From Phycisphaerae bacterium (GTDB lineage Bacteria; Planctomycetota; Phycisphaerae; UBA1845), in the NCBI GenBank assembly GCA_029260015.1, contig JAJDEB010000007.1, forward strand, positions 124,001-188,000: a stretch of DNA of 64,000 nucleotides, read 5' to 3'. The position numbers and the translations under genes were made by a program. Positions 19,075 through 28,757 of the stretch are shown here, one piece after another (within the stretch, counting starts at the first letter, position 1; every line of letters starts with the position of its first letter). Below the pieces are notes generated by a model. The model worked only from the letters and a program-made list of their open reading frames with translations. It was not told the origin of the DNA and ran no database searches.

Positions 19075-19728
19075 ATGTCTAAAGAAGATAAATACCATCG
19101 ACGGAGTTTCTTTCGCGAGAGTCTTGCGCGCCTGGCTTCTCCATTGGCTGATTTTCTTGAGAACGATACTGAAGATCAGTCGTCGTCCGAAAGCGCGCCG
19201 CCGTTCAAACGGCACCTGCCACCCACGCGCCCGCTTCGACCACCGGGCGCGATTGCCGAATTGGTTTTTGCTCGCACCTGCGATCATTCCGGCGAGTGTG
19301 TGAAGGCTTGTCCGGCAAATGCCATCTTTCTTTCGACCGACTACTCCAACGAGCCGACGCCCATCATCAACGCCAGCACCGCCGCGTGCGTCGTGTGCGA
19401 CGGGTTGCTTTGTACCCACGCCTGCCCTTCCGGGGCGCTGCGTCCACTCGAATCGCCATCGGAAATCAAAATGGGTTTGGCGAAAGTCAATGCGGGTGTC
19501 TGCGTGCGCGAACCGGCAGCGGACGATTCGGAACATCGCATCGCTCCTCCCGATACAATCGCCAACGACTGTACGATCTGCGTCGATCTCTGCCCCATTG
19601 GCGAGTCCGCCCTTCGATTGGATGGCGATGGCCCACCGATCGTTGAGACAGCCGGCTGCGTCGGGTGCGGCGTTTGTGAGGAGCACTGCCCTACCACCCC
19701 CAAAGCCATCGTCGTCGAGCCCCGCTAG
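19075..19728 (+). CDS. Polyferredoxin with four 4Fe-4S-type motifs (NapF/NapG/MauM-like)
   Basis: A 217-residue soluble protein with four cysteine clusters: CDHSGECVKACP (about residue 69), CVVCDGLLCTHACP (about 103), CTICVDLCP (about 164) and CVGCGVCEEHCP (about 196). The spacing matches the NapF/NapG/MauM ferredoxin group, which carry electrons in nitrate reduction and related pathways. An N-terminal RRSFFRESLARLASP has an RR pair like the cytoplasmic NapF leader but lacks a full twin-arginine signal. No nap or other redox operon flanks it, so its partner is unknown. Confidence 0.8.
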   Translation: MSKEDKYHRRSFFRESLARLASPLADFLENDTEDQSSSESAPPFKRHLPPTRPLRPPGAIAELVFARTCDHSGECVKACPANAIFLSTDYSNEPTPIINASTAACVVCDGLLCTHACPSGALRPLESPSEIKMGLAKVNAGVCVREPAADDSEHRIAPPDTIANDCTICVDLCPIGESALRLDGDGPPIVETAGCVGCGVCEEHCPTTPKAIVVEPR

Positions 19729-19769
19729 TACAGACACTCGCGTAATTTTGCGGGATACATACTCCCGTC

Positions 19770-19843
19770 ATTCCCGCGAAAGCGGGAATCCAAGTTCCGC
19801 ACGTTGCTCATTGCCCGTCATGGACTCCCGCGTACGCGGGAGT
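19770..19843. repeat. Two hairpin repeats of the ATTCCCGC/ACTCCCGC family
   Basis: ATTCCCGC-GAAA-GCGGGAAT (19770-19789) and the perfect 20-base palindrome with arms ACTCCCGCGT/ACGCGGGAGT (19824-19843). They sit in the gap between the ferredoxin gene and metK. Confidence 0.75.
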
Positions 19844-20118
19844 GACGATCGGGCACCCGCAAATCTAGCCGTAAGAACGCACTAGCACTTCGCGATCGCC
19901 CGTTTCTTCCCTGATACAACGCTAATATGGCATATGCAATGCCTCCGAACGGGTCAGCGGCTGACAACGCTTCAAATCAATGCAAACCAGTTGTCAAGAA
20001 CCACCGATAAACCTAAGATCGCCGTTTCGGTCGATCGCAAGGGATGCGTTGACTGCGTCGCGGGCCGGTGTTGGTAGCGACTGATTAGTCTGTTTATTGT
20101 CAAACGAAGGAGTTTGTA

Positions 20119-21345
20119 GTGGCATCTGATTTGAAAGCTGGAAAGCACCTGTTTACCTCTGAGTCCGTTTCGATGGGTCACCCCGATAAGGTCTGTGACC
20201 AGGTGTCAGACGCCATCCTCGATAGTCTCCTCCAGCACGATCCCAACGCCCGTTGTGCCGTCGAAACTTTGGTAACGACTGGCTTGGTCGTTTGTGCCGG
20301 TGAAGTTCGAACGAACAACGATGCCGCTGAAAAAGCGCTGGCCAACGCCGAAGACACGATTCGCGCCACGATCGAGAAGATCGGATACGACGATTCAGCC
20401 GGCGGTTTCGATCATCGCAGTTGCGCGGTGCTTCGCGCCATTCATAGCCAGTCAGCCGACATCGCCCAAGGTGTTGACGAAGGCGCGGGACTCCACACGC
20501 AGCAAGGTGCCGGCGATCAAGGCCTGATGTTCGGGTTCGCATGCCGCGAAACCAAACCGCTCATGCCGCTGCCCATTCACCTGTCGCATCGCCTCGTCGA
20601 ACAACTTGCCCAAGTACGTCAGTCGGGCGACATCAAATGGCTTCGTCCCGATTCCAAGTCGCAGGTAACCTGCGAATATGACGGTGACAGCAAAGTGACC
20701 AAAATCGAAACGATTGTCATCTCGACGCAGCACACTGAAGAAGTCGTCGGCAAAGACGGCAACATGACCGAGGACGCTCGCAAGACAATCGTCGATCACG
20801 TAATCAAGCCCGTCGTCGAACGCGACGCGCCGGGACTGTGGTCGAACAGCATCAACTTCCACATCAACCCCACCGGTCGGTTCGTCGTTGGTGGACCACA
20901 TGGTGACGCTGGATTGACCGGCCGCAAGATCATCGTCGATACATACGGAGGTCGCGGTCGCCACGGTGGCGGCGCGTTTAGCGGTAAGGATCCGTCAAAG
21001 GTCGATCGATCAGCCGCCTACATGTGTCGCAACATCGCCAAGTCAATCGTCGCGGCTGGTCTAGCCGATCAAGCCGAAGTGCAGCTCGCTTATGCGATCG
21101 GTGTGGCTGAACCCGTCAGCGTGTTGGTTGAGTCGTTTGGTACCGGAACCGTCAGCGACGAGAAGTTGGCAACCGCCATCCGCAAGACGTTTGACTTGAC
21201 GCCTTCGGGCATCATCAAGGGTCTGGATTTGTTGCGGCCAATTTACTTTGAGACCGCCCGTCACGGGCACTTTGGCCGCGAAGAGCCGAACTTCACTTGG
21301 GAAGCAACGCCCAAGTTAGATGCCCTTCGCTCTGCGGCTGGCTAG
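20119..21345 (+). CDS. metK: S-adenosylmethionine synthetase
   Basis: The enzyme makes S-adenosylmethionine from methionine and ATP. Signature segments are present: [20 protein letters not shown] near residue 12, the hexapeptide-like GAGDQG (about 131-136), the [20 protein letters not shown] motif (about 259) and [19 protein letters not shown] (about 285). Length 408 is slightly above the usual 380-400. The GTG start follows GAAGGAG at good spacing. No SAM riboswitch is apparent in the 390-base leader. The stop codon TAG is also the first triplet of a dispersed repeat (see 21343-21463). Confidence 0.97.
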   Translation: MASDLKAGKHLFTSESVSMGHPDKVCDQVSDAILDSLLQHDPNARCAVETLVTTGLVVCAGEVRTNNDAAEKALANAEDTIRATIEKIGYDDSAGGFDHRSCAVLRAIHSQSADIAQGVDEGAGLHTQQGAGDQGLMFGFACRETKPLMPLPIHLSHRLVEQLAQVRQSGDIKWLRPDSKSQVTCEYDGDSKVTKIETIVISTQHTEEVVGKDGNMTEDARKTIVDHVIKPVVERDAPGLWSNSINFHINPTGRFVVGGPHGDAGLTGRKIIVDTYGGRGRHGGGAFSGKDPSKVDRSAAYMCRNIAKSIVAAGLADQAEVQLAYAIGVAEPVSVLVESFGTGTVSDEKLATAIRKTFDLTPSGIIKGLDLLRPIYFETARHGHFGREEPNFTWEATPKLDALRSAAG

Positions 21346-21463
21346 TGGTTCGTCACTCTCGCGCATGCGGGAGTCCAGAATGAGCGTGGGGCTTGGATTC
21401 CCGCTTTCGCGGGAATGACAATGGAGCGCAACCCGCAAGATGACGCGTGGGCCTATACCAGGC
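21343..21463. repeat. Composite dispersed repeat, copy 1 (begins at the metK stop codon)
   Basis: The element begins TAGTGGTTCGTCACTC, contains one or two CCCGC/GCGGG hairpins and ends with ACCCGCAAGATG and CGCGTGGGCCTATACCAGGC. A shorter inverted copy lies at 62766-62845. Copy 1 carries an extra block of about 40 bases containing an additional ATTCCCGC hairpin (21399-21418). Confidence 0.75.
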
Positions 21464-21762
21464 AGTAGTTCAAAAAAGTTCAAAGGCATGTGACAGTTTC
21501 TGCGCGCCACGGGGCTAATAAACTGTAACTTTTGTGCGGATTCAGGCTGGACTCATGCCATCTGCATGCCTACCGATAGAATAGATATGGATCGCCGAAT
21601 CAGTTCTTCGAACGCAGTTGCGGGCTGATTCGGTGTTCAAGTTGTTTGTCCGTTCGTATGTTTCCGGTCAGACCGGTTCATGGCGAGGTTCGCAGGAGTG
21701 GCAGATCCGAAAGGGTCGCCGCTATTTGGGGAGTTCGCCACGGGCCTGTCAGGAGCCCAGAT

Positions 21763-22464
21763 GTGCCACAATCCGAATTGCTGAATCGCGCCCAGGAACT
21801 TGCGGGGCATCGATTCACCGACATTGATCTTCTCGTATCAGCCGTCACCCACGCATCTCTTGCAACCACTCGTTTTTCCAGCAACGAACGGTTGGAGTTT
21901 CTCGGCGATGCAATTCTCGGAATCATTGTATGCGAGGAACTCTTCCAACGGTATCCGGACAAACTGGAAGGCGAGATGACCAAGGTCAAATCGGTCGTCG
22001 TCTCGCGTAAAGTCTGCGCGAAGATTGCAGACAGCATCGGGTTAAGTGAACTTTTGCGACTTGGAAAGGGCATGACGGAAAGCGACACCATCCCGTCGTC
22101 TGTGCGGGCGGGTGTTTTCGAGGCCTTTATCGCGGCGCTTTATCTGGACGCGGGGATGGAAGTGACTCGCGAATTCCTGATGCCGCACCTGACGCGCCAC
22201 ATCGAGCGTACCGTCAAGTCCAAGAACATGGAGAATTACAAGTCCACCCTTCAGCAGTACGCACAGAAGCAACTCAACGCAACACCGAGATACGAATCAC
22301 TCGATGAAAAAGGCCCAGACCACAGCAAATGCTTTGAGGTTGCGGTTGTCATTCAAGCCAGACGATTTACCAGTGCATGGGCACCAAATAAGAAAGAGGC
22401 TGAACAACAAGCCGCCCTGCTGGCACTGAAGGAATTGAAGCTCATCACCGACGGTGAAGCCTGA
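21763..22464 (+). CDS. rnc: Ribonuclease III
   Basis: This double-strand-specific endoribonuclease processes rRNA precursors and structured mRNAs. The catalytic signature NERLEFLGDAILG is at about residues 41-53, with the second acidic site in AGVFEAFIAALYLD; a double-stranded RNA-binding domain covers the C-terminal 70 residues (YKSTLQQYAQKQLNATPRY to the end). I place the start at the GTG at 21763, after AGGAG (8 bases), giving 233 residues, the typical family length. The frame is open 39 codons further upstream without similarity. A strong terminator follows the gene. Confidence 0.93.
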   Translation: MPQSELLNRAQELAGHRFTDIDLLVSAVTHASLATTRFSSNERLEFLGDAILGIIVCEELFQRYPDKLEGEMTKVKSVVVSRKVCAKIADSIGLSELLRLGKGMTESDTIPSSVRAGVFEAFIAALYLDAGMEVTREFLMPHLTRHIERTVKSKNMENYKSTLQQYAQKQLNATPRYESLDEKGPDHSKCFEVAVVIQARRFTSAWAPNKKEAEQQAALLALKELKLITDGEA

Positions 22465-22498
22465 ATCGCCGATAAGACATAAACGCGAACAAACGAAA

Positions 22499-22540
22499 AC
22501 ACCCGCCCGCATCTTCGAGGATGCAGGCGGGTGTTTTTTT
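22499..22540 (+). terminator. Rho-independent terminator after rnc
   Basis: ACACCCGCC-TGCATC-type stem (left arm ACACCCGCCCGCATC, right arm GATGCAGGCGGGTGT with one mismatch) followed by a run of seven T. It is placed correctly for rnc. Confidence 0.9.
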
Positions 22541-22591
22541 GTCCATTGGTTTTGAGACCAAGAGTATTGAGGCTGATGCTGCTCGGCGCGT

Positions 22592-22870
22592 TTATTCCAT
22601 TTCGGGATCGCTCTTGTTTCCTTCTTCGAGAATCTTACGCATCTGCACGTTTTCACGACGGGTCGCTTCCAGATCAAAGAGCAAATACTTGATCGAAAGT
22701 CGCAGGAAGTCGATGCTTTCGTGCAGATTGGATACGGTTTGTTTGAGTTTCTGGTGACGCTCACGCGTTTCGTCCGCCAAGACCTGAAGCTTCTCACGGT
22801 CATCGACCGGTAACGTACCAATCTCTGCCACCAACTCAGCCAGTTTCTTTTGGAAAGTGTTATCGTTCAT
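22592..22870 (-). CDS. Conserved small coiled-coil protein
   Basis: A 92-residue, Glu/Lys/Arg-rich protein with heptad spacing through LQVLADETRERHQKLKQTV and LEATRRENVQMRKILEEG. In my memory of planctomycete proteomes, this pattern (FQKKLAELVAEIGTLP, then SIDFLRLSIKYLLFDLEATR) recurs as a short conserved protein of unknown function; treat this as recollection. The start at 22870 is set by AGGAGG nearby upstream, which excludes the longer frame to 23044. It is convergent with rnc, and a terminator lies between them. Confidence 0.75.
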   Translation of the reverse strand: MNDNTFQKKLAELVAEIGTLPVDDREKLQVLADETRERHQKLKQTVSNLHESIDFLRLSIKYLLFDLEATRRENVQMRKILEEGNKSDPEME

Positions 22871-23335
22871 GTTCTTTCGCCTCCTGGGGCCGTCGCCACT
22901 TGCGACGTTTGATTGATTGTACGTCGGGTCCCTCCCAACGTTCCACTGGCAGCAGACATCAACGGCTGCTCTTCTCGTGGATAACCCTCTGCATGATTGA
23001 ATGGCAATGAACGCAACCAACCTTTCAGACGGCCATAAATTCATGTTTGTACAACACTTACAAATCCCAATTTCGCTCCGCCCATGGGCCTTCAGGCGTC
23101 GGGTTGCGCATGCATGTTGATTACAAGCAACACGAATTCATACAAATAAATGGAGTGATCGCAACAAACTACTGTGCGACATTGGGTTATGTGATGGTGT
23201 GTTTGGAATTCATGGGCAACGCAAGTTTGATGCCATGAAGCAGACCGAATTCAACGTCGATCCGAGCGACAAGAGCGCCCGTTATTATCGGAACGTACGA
23301 TTGGCGCGGTAGATGAACTGCGAATCTGAGAGTTG
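22871..23335. other. Intergenic, nothing recognised
   Basis: About 460 bases, AT-richer than flanks, between two minus-strand genes. No supported frame or RNA was seen. Confidence 0.4.
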
Positions 23336-23377
23336 CAAAAAAAATGCACCGCCGAATCAATGTTCGACGGTGCATCT
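23336..23377 (-). terminator. Rho-independent terminator after the DUF1573-thioredoxin gene
   Basis: On the minus strand, GATGCACCGTCGAAC and its near-complement TTCGGCGGTGCATT form a stem with one G-T pair and a short loop, followed by eight T residues (plus-strand A run 23337-23344). Confidence 0.85.
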
Positions 23378-23425
23378 CGAGAATTCGATTGGGTCCAGCC
23401 AAGTATCTCTGCTGGAATGTTTGAC

Positions 23426-25201
23426 CTAGTCCTCTGTTGATTTTTTCTTGGCAGGCACGCCTTTGGGTTCTTCGCCCTCTGCCGCCATCGTGCGGACGTC
23501 GCCTTTGCTCTGGGCCCCTTTAACAACTGCCTGCTTGATTTCATATTCTTTAAGTGCGGAATTCGCCATTACATCTTTTGCGACTGCCTTTGCCTTGGCT
23601 CCCGCTTCAGTGAGTTTCTTTCCGGCAAGAAGGGCGTCGACTTCCTTGGCGAGTGACTTCTCAAATCCGTCTTTCGCACCGACGTGGACTGCTTCAACGG
23701 TTCCCGATTGACCGACGACGAACATGGTCGGGAAGCTGGTTACCTTAAATGGTTTTCCCGCTTTCTTTTCAGAATCCAATATCAGCGGAATGCTCAGATT
23801 CATGTCCTTGAAGTGCTGAATGGTCTGGTCTTCGGTGCGACCTCGGCGACCAGTACGATCATCCAGGTTGATCGCATAAACTTTCGCCTTCTTGTTTTCT
23901 GCCTTCAGCTGCTTGTGAAGTTCTTCAACCTTTGGAAGGGCTTTCTTGCAGAAACCGCACCACGAAGCGTAGAAGAACAGAACCTCGACCTCTTCCGACT
24001 CTCCACCAATGTTCACTTCATCACCGGCAACAGTTTTGAATTTGTTGGCCGGAGCCGACTTACCGAGCATCTCCGTGGCGGGGCGTCTCGGTTTTTTGGG
24101 CGTACGCGGCTTGGTGACTGCGATCGGAACCTCAAGCTTCGGTGTTTCCTTATCATCGGTATTGAGAACGATGGAAACGCCACCTTCCGGCGGTGCATAA
24201 TTTGCAGGGATCGTGACGGTGACTTCGTAGCTTTTGCCTTCCTGATACGTCTTGATTTCAGAGAGAAGCTTGTCTGAATCGGCGGTTGAGGTCACATCGA
24301 GAAGCTTGACCGGATCATCACCGTTGTTGGTAAAGCGAATGCGACGCTTCGATTGGGTCTTGGCCCCCAATGCCACCCGCAGATTGTCCGGACGCAATTC
24401 CAGACGCGTGGGTACCAATGCGAGGCAGGTGACGCTGAGGTCTTTCTGTGTTTCATGGCCCGTCAGCAATTTGATCGCGTGACGGTTGTTTCCGTTGTTG
24501 TATGGCGGCGCTGCTTTGACCGTCAATTCGTATTCCATTCCGGGAACGACTTCAGCCAACTCAGCCGTAAAGCAACCCTGGCTCGCATCGTCAGCCAGTT
24601 TGATGTCCAGTTTTTTGCCAGTGTTGTTGCGAACCTTGAGCGTTTTGGTGACCACCGAATCAGGCTTGAGACGACCAAACGTTGCAGCATTTGGAGTCAC
24701 CTCTACAAAGTGCTGCACTTCGCCAACCAACTTGAGCATGACCGATTCGTTTTTGGGGTCATCGGTTGTGATGGTGATGTTCTTGGTGAAGTTGCCTCTG
24801 AGTTTCTTGGTGTTCAAACCGAACGAAAATTCACCTGTTTGACCAGGTGCAATGACACTTGGGTGCGAGCCCTTCTTGGTGCAACCGCAGGCCGGCTTGA
24901 CTTTGACGATCTTAAGCGGCGCGGTTCCGGCATTTTTGATTTGGAATGTGTGCTTCAGATCAGCGCCGGTCCAGACCTTTCCGAAATCGTGCGTCGGCTC
25001 GACGGGCTCGATTTTCGGCGCGGCATCCGTCGCGTCTGCAGTCTTCTCGACCGACTTTTCGCCATTCGATTGAGCTGAGGCAACGCTTGCGAACGCAAAC
25101 GCCAGCGTCATCGCTGTCGCAATCATCTTTGCGGTCACAAACGTCTTTGAAATCCGAATAGAAGAAGCATGAACTCCTTCTTCAATTGCAACACATTTCA
25201 T
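23426..25201 (-). CDS. Exported DUF1573 plus thioredoxin-like (TlpA/redoxin) fusion protein
   Basis: A 591-residue protein with a hydrophobic leader ending ASVASA (about residues 26-43), then three immunoglobulin-like DUF1573-type segments (PTHDFGKVWTGADLKHTF and PLKIVKVKPACGCTKKG at about 65-110, followed by further beta-rich segments), and a thioredoxin-fold domain with a WCGFC redox motif (VLFFYASWCGFCKKALPKVE). The C-terminus is charged and Ala/Lys-rich. The likely role is in periplasmic disulfide or redox work or in binding partners through Ig-like modules. The start at 25201 is supported by GGAGAC upstream; the frame runs 42 codons further without merit. Confidence 0.82.
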   Translation of the reverse strand: MKCVAIEEGVHASSIRISKTFVTAKMIATAMTLAFAFASVASAQSNGEKSVEKTADATDAAPKIEPVEPTHDFGKVWTGADLKHTFQIKNAGTAPLKIVKVKPACGCTKKGSHPSVIAPGQTGEFSFGLNTKKLRGNFTKNITITTDDPKNESVMLKLVGEVQHFVEVTPNAATFGRLKPDSVVTKTLKVRNNTGKKLDIKLADDASQGCFTAELAEVVPGMEYELTVKAAPPYNNGNNRHAIKLLTGHETQKDLSVTCLALVPTRLELRPDNLRVALGAKTQSKRRIRFTNNGDDPVKLLDVTSTADSDKLLSEIKTYQEGKSYEVTVTIPANYAPPEGGVSIVLNTDDKETPKLEVPIAVTKPRTPKKPRRPATEMLGKSAPANKFKTVAGDEVNIGGESEEVEVLFFYASWCGFCKKALPKVEELHKQLKAENKKAKVYAINLDDRTGRRGRTEDQTIQHFKDMNLSIPLILDSEKKAGKPFKVTSFPTMFVVGQSGTVEAVHVGAKDGFEKSLAKEVDALLAGKKLTEAGAKAKAVAKDVMANSALKEYEIKQAVVKGAQSKGDVRTMAAEGEEPKGVPAKKKSTED

Positions 25202-25392
25202 GGTCGTCTCCAATGCCCTTTTGAATTCCCTTGCTTGTTTTCGTCGATGGTATCTGCAGGCACGCTCGCGACTCGCACATATGGCGAACTCGGCATCGCA
25301 CGATTGCGTACGACTACCGGTATTCATTCGCCTGTGACGTAAGGATAAACGCTGTCACGGCACACCTGGAAACAGTCGACCCCACTTATATC

Positions 25393-25437
25393 CAATCGGC
25401 CCATTCATATTCAATCGGCCCACTATTCAATCGGCTG
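25393..25437. repeat. Three direct repeats of CAATCGG(CCCA)
   Basis: CAATCGGCCCA at 25393 and 25412, and CAATCGGCTGA at 25428, in the leader between the thioredoxin protein gene and the transporter gene. The spacing is 19 and 16 bases. They could be binding sites for a regulator, or chance. Confidence 0.4.
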
Positions 25438-25793
25438 AGAACCGATCAATCCTGTTAAAGATGTTCGCACCATTCCACCCAAATGGCAATGCACGAACAT
25501 GTAACGAAACGGACCCGAAGTTCGTCGTCTCGCCCGGTAAATCCCTGTATTGCAGGCGGATTCGAGCGTCGGCTATACCCCCGTATGACGACCTTTGGCG
25601 CCCCATCGCAGTAACGCGTGTGTAACTTCGAATTTGGCATCGACAACGCAAGAATCTGTCAACGTGCCGCCCCAGCTCAAATATCTCACCGAAGGCATCG
25701 TCCGAATTCACAAAGAAGCTGGCGCACCGTATCATGCCCCAACATTCGCATTGGGCGATGACACCGGTTTGATCTCAGTTGACGAGGTGGTTC

Positions 25794-28703
25794 ATGGGCA
25801 ACGGACGCGAATTTACACTCCTGTCCGTCATTCTAGGCGTCGTTATTGGCGTCGTGTTTGGCGCGGCCAACGCATTCCTCGGGCTTAAAGTCGGGATGAC
25901 GGTGAGCGCTTCGATCCCGGCTGCGGTCATTTCGATGGGCGTGCTTCGGGCAATCTTTCGTCGCAACAGCATCCTCGAAAACAACATCGTCCAAACCATC
26001 GGGTCTGCCGGTACGTCGGTCGCCAGCGGTATTGTGTTTACAGTCCCGGCGCTTTTCATCATGGGCCTGTCGCCCGACTACTGGACCATCGCTGCATGGG
26101 CGGCGATCGGTGGAACGCTGGGCGTACTCTTTATGATCCCGCTGCGTCACTACTTGATCGTTAAAGAGCACGATCGCCTCCGCTACCCGGAAGGGTTGGC
26201 GTGTGCAGAAGTATTGGAAGCCGGTCAAAAAGGTGGCGGGTTGGCCAAGACTGTTTTCTGGGGATTGGGAATCAGTTTTGTCTATTCGTCGATTCGTGAT
26301 CTTGGCTTCTGGCGATCCATCGCTTCGGTTGGCGTTCCTCAGTTGCGCACGAAAGCCACTTTGGACGCATCGCCAGCACTGCTTGGTGTTGGCTATATCA
26401 TCGGGCCACGCATCTCCGCATACATGCTCGCTGGTGCGGTTCTGGGTTGGTATGTGTTGATCCCGGGCGTGTCGTTCTTTGGGTCGGCAGAGTATGGTCC
26501 GATTCTGGAACAATCGACCGTTACCGTTCCGCCTGATGGGAATTCCGACGCCCCCAACAAAATCTACCTCGTGCCGGAAGGTCGCAACTCAGACAATGTC
26601 ACCGCGCTCATTTGCTTTGACACAACGCAACCGCTTGATGGTACGAGCAATGGTATGCGGATCACCTTTCCGGATGGATTCGACGCTGCGAACGCAAAGG
26701 TCGCCGGGGTGACTGCGGGCAATCTCGTGTACAGAACGCGTCAAACCCTCGACGGGCAGACATTGACCCTCGACACATTCAAACCTTCGCTGGTGAAAAC
26801 AGCCAGCACGATTCAGCCCGGTTCAGTCGCCGTCACGATCCATGGAGTCGAATACGACTCAGAGGCGACCACAGCATTCAAGGTCGAAACATTCGCATCG
26901 CCTACGCTAAGCCTCGAAGAACTTGAATTGTCCGACATCGCCATGATGCCCGATGGCGAAACGCTGACCGCATCCAACCATAAGCCGGATGCCCGAAATG
27001 TTACTGCGATTGTCACCTACGAACTTACGCAGGACATGCGCAACAACCGCGAGCGTATCGCTTTCGACATCGCCGATCGGTTCGAGTTCGGGTATACCGA
27101 TCCGAAATCCTATGAAAGTCATGCTGCCCGTGTCGTCAGTGTCTTTGACGGTACAACCGCATATTCAGCAAGCGCAAGCGTATTCAAGAACTCCAAGAGA
27201 CTCTCGCCTGATCTTGATCAACCGCTGTTAATGACATCAAACTATTCACCCAAGCCAACACTCGAGCAACCTCTGAAGTCCGGTATCGTCGTGGTGGTTC
27301 TGCATGGTCTCGTCAATCCCACGCAACCGCCAAGTCGCGATCATTTTGAGGTTTACACCGTTTCGGCACCTGGAACCATTTTCCCGGCAGATAAACCCAT
27401 TGCCGAAATGGGACCGGACGAAATCCATAAGCAATTCATCAAATACATCGGCGCCGGTGCAGTCGCCATCGGTGGTTTGCTTTCATTGCTCAAGAGCTTT
27501 CCGACAATCTTAGGTTCGATCTGGAATCTCTTTCTCGCGATGTTTTCACCCAGTGGATCAAGAGATCGAACCGCGCGCGATCTCCCGTTTATCCTGGTAG
27601 CCGGCGGTGTTGTTGGGCTGGCTGCGTTAATGTGGAATTTGCCTGAATTGAAAGTCGGATGGCAAGGTACGGTTCTCGTTTGTGTGTTTGGGTTTTTCTT
27701 CGTGACCGTGTCGTCGCGCCTAGTTGGTATGATCGGCAGCAGCTCAAACCCGACTTCGGGCATGACGATTGCAACGTTGCTTGGTACGTCGCTATTGTTC
27801 TTCTACTTCATGCCAGAGTTGGCTGACGTCAAGTTCACCGCCCTGTCCGTTGGTGCGATGGTATGCGTCGCGATCTCGGTGTCGGGTGATTGCTCTCAGG
27901 ACTTAAAGACGGGGTACCTCGTTCAGGGTACGCCCTGGAAACAGCAGATCGGTGAAGTCATCGGTGTGCTAACTGCAGCCCTGTGCGTGGCTGGCGTGAT
28001 CTTCTTGCTTGAGAAGGGCTATGGTTTTACCAGCGATCGGCCCAACGCCCTCAACGCACCGCAAGCCAACCTGATGGCGATTCTCCTCGACGGTGTGTTT
28101 GATCAAAATCTACCGTGGTTGTTCATCGGTATGGGGGTAGCCGCTGGCCTGATCGTTGAGTTTTTGGGAATTGGCTGCCTGCCATTTGCGGTGGGTCTGT
28201 ATCTACCGCTGGCACTCTCCACACCGATCATGATCGGCGGGTTGATTCGACTGATCGTCGACTTGGTTCATCGCGACCCGGACCCGGACAGCCACGACGC
28301 GGGTGTGTTAGCCGCCTCCGGTTATGTGGCTGGCGAAGGTTTGTTGGGCGTCGCGTTTGGTGGCGTCACCGCGTTTTGTGCATGGATGTGGCCGCACCGC
28401 GAAATGACTCCGCACGACTTCGCCCCGGCGGTCTTACAGTATGTTGATTTGGACGTTCACTACACGCTATCAGATTTCTGGTATCGCTTACTACCATTGG
28501 CACCATACGCGCTCATCGTGATGTGGCTATTCTTCGTAGCGCTACGCCGAGCCATTCCCGATCCCCCACCACCGCCGCCCGAACCGTATCCCGAACCCGA
28601 TGTGTCATACAGACATCGACTGCCAGCGTTCAATCCAGACTCGGCCAGAAAACCAGGGCCGATTGAGATGCCTCCGCCACAGTCTCCGCCAACACAGACG
28701 TGA
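25794..28703 (+). CDS. OPT-family oligopeptide transporter with a large extramembrane insertion
   Basis: A 969-residue membrane protein. The N-terminal VVFGAANAFLGLKVGMTVSA with SIPAAVISM and the later YIGAGAVAIGGLLSLL, followed by repeated hydrophobic helices, fit the oligopeptide transporter (OPT) family, which imports peptides or metal chelates by proton symport. Bacterial relatives are usually about 600-700 residues. Here about 295 extra residues (roughly 26500-27385, residues 236-530) separate the two membrane halves. They are soluble, beta-rich and partly Thr/Asp-rich, with no cysteine cluster. The ATG at 25794 is preceded by GAGGTGG; a TTG at 25779 is the longer alternative. Substrate is unknown. 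Confidence 0.85.
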   Translation: MGNGREFTLLSVILGVVIGVVFGAANAFLGLKVGMTVSASIPAAVISMGVLRAIFRRNSILENNIVQTIGSAGTSVASGIVFTVPALFIMGLSPDYWTIAAWAAIGGTLGVLFMIPLRHYLIVKEHDRLRYPEGLACAEVLEAGQKGGGLAKTVFWGLGISFVYSSIRDLGFWRSIASVGVPQLRTKATLDASPALLGVGYIIGPRISAYMLAGAVLGWYVLIPGVSFFGSAEYGPILEQSTVTVPPDGNSDAPNKIYLVPEGRNSDNVTALICFDTTQPLDGTSNGMRITFPDGFDAANAKVAGVTAGNLVYRTRQTLDGQTLTLDTFKPSLVKTASTIQPGSVAVTIHGVEYDSEATTAFKVETFASPTLSLEELELSDIAMMPDGETLTASNHKPDARNVTAIVTYELTQDMRNNRERIAFDIADRFEFGYTDPKSYESHAARVVSVFDGTTAYSASASVFKNSKRLSPDLDQPLLMTSNYSPKPTLEQPLKSGIVVVVLHGLVNPTQPPSRDHFEVYTVSAPGTIFPADKPIAEMGPDEIHKQFIKYIGAGAVAIGGLLSLLKSFPTILGSIWNLFLAMFSPSGSRDRTARDLPFILVAGGVVGLAALMWNLPELKVGWQGTVLVCVFGFFFVTVSSRLVGMIGSSSNPTSGMTIATLLGTSLLFFYFMPELADVKFTALSVGAMVCVAISVSGDCSQDLKTGYLVQGTPWKQQIGEVIGVLTAALCVAGVIFLLEKGYGFTSDRPNALNAPQANLMAILLDGVFDQNLPWLFIGMGVAAGLIVEFLGIGCLPFAVGLYLPLALSTPIMIGGLIRLIVDLVHRDPDPDSHDAGVLAASGYVAGEGLLGVAFGGVTAFCAWMWPHREMTPHDFAPAVLQYVDLDVHYTLSDFWYRLLPLAPYALIVMWLFFVALRRAIPDPPPPPPEPYPEPDVSYRHRLPAFNPDSARKPGPIEMPPPQSPPTQT

Positions 28704-28757
28704 ATTAGGCGCAGGCAATTCTGTGTGCTCATATGATAACCGCCTTGACGCGAGTTC

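Noticed and set aside
19910-20118. Possible SAM riboswitch before metK
   Set aside because: The leader has no recognisable SAM-I or SAM-II core, and no terminator-antiterminator pair was seen.
25595-25888. Open frame overlapping the OPT transporter start
   Set aside because: It runs into the transporter's coding sequence in another frame, and its C-terminal part is merely the shadow of that gene.
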